13,740 nt of DNA from UBA7672 sp964550535 (GTDB lineage: Bacteria > Pseudomonadota > Alphaproteobacteria > Caulobacterales > Hyphomonadaceae). The DNA lies in assembly GCA_964550535.1 (NCBI GenBank), contig CAZJZQ010000087.1, positions 1-13,740 of the forward strand. The letters run 5' to 3'. Below the pieces are notes generated by a model. That model was not told the DNA's origin, made no database searches, and saw only the letters and a list, made by a program, of their open reading frames with translations. Shown in pieces: positions 13,595-13,740 of this stretch; positions within the stretch are counted from its first letter, which is position 1, and every line of letters begins with the position of its first letter. The position numbers were made by a program, and so were the translations under genes.

Positions 13595-13740
13595 TTAGAT
13601 CAGCTTCGCCCACGCAACAGCCGTGTCGCTCATGCGGGTCGAGAAGCCCCACTCATTGTCGTACCACGACAGGACCGACACGAACGTGCCGTCCATCACC
13701 TTGGTCTGGTCGGTGTGGAAGATCGACGAGTGCGGGTTGT
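13595..13740 (-). CDS. gap: Glyceraldehyde-3-phosphate dehydrogenase, C-terminal part
   Basis: Only the last 48 or so codons lie in the window; the gene continues beyond 13740. The translated end has NPHSSIFHTDQTKVMDGTFV, then SVLSWYDNEWGFSTRMSDTA, then VAWAKLI and TAA. It is unmistakably the C terminus of phosphorylating GAPDH, where SWYDNEWG contributes to the NAD/active-site region. The enzyme oxidises glyceraldehyde-3-phosphate to 1,3-bisphosphoglycerate, the substrate of the pgk product encoded downstream. It is the first visible gene of the minus-strand glycolytic cluster. Confidence 0.95.
   Translation of the reverse strand, partial: NPHSSIFHTDQTKVMDGTFVSVLSWYDNEWGFSTRMSDTAVAWAKLI

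Overview
The window is GC-rich, densely coding chromosomal DNA of an alphaproteobacterium. I infer the class from the DUF1013/TrcR regulator, two small DUF465 (YdcH-like) proteins, a cysteine-free ribosomal protein L31, SuhB and ThiE of alphaproteobacterial type, and a class I aldolase beside pgk and gap. The gene set resembles the Caulobacterales/Hyphomonadales side of the class, but that finer placement is only an impression from the proteins. There is no phage, insertion sequence, CRISPR array, rRNA or tRNA.

Region 1 (1-2436). A sigma70-like promoter and an intrinsic terminator both lie upstream of the trcR start codon. They are followed by trcR (+), a DUF465 gene (-), a 471-bp spacer with several strong hairpins, and a second DUF465 gene (+). 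A strong bidirectional terminator separates this last gene from convergent rpmE (-), which has a good promoter of its own.

Region 2 (2437-5463). A complete ABC exporter half-transporter (+) is followed by an unrecognised 301-aa gene (+). The middle of that gene carries a palindromic, repeat-like DNA element and a 30-bp tandem duplication, both read in frame.

Region 3 (5464-9483). suhB (-) and a two-helix DUF4282 membrane protein (+) are divergent. The DUF4282 gene meets thiE (-) in a shared CTAG stop. Upstream of thiE on the minus strand are a possible 50-aa gene, a Cys-rich DUF1272 protein, and an unusual two-domain protein. That protein joins a nucleoside-deoxyribosyltransferase/TIR-like fold to a degenerate phospholipase-D-like region.

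Region 4 (9484-13740, all minus strand). The order of transcription is gap (3' end only), DUF4160, DUF2442, a DUF6173-like gene, pgk, an alpha/beta hydrolase and class I fba. This is a lower-glycolysis/gluconeogenesis cluster with a tightly overlapped three-gene DUF cassette placed between gap and pgk. DUF4160 has an apparent one-base frameshift in an A4 run. The aldolase lacks about 25-30 internal residues compared with its relatives.

The best candidates for something new are the DUF4160-DUF2442-DUF6173 cassette inside the gap-pgk operon, the NDT/TIR-like plus PLD-like protein with its catalytic Glu replaced by Gln, the short aldolase, the in-frame palindromic insertion, and the structured spacer between the two DUF465 genes.
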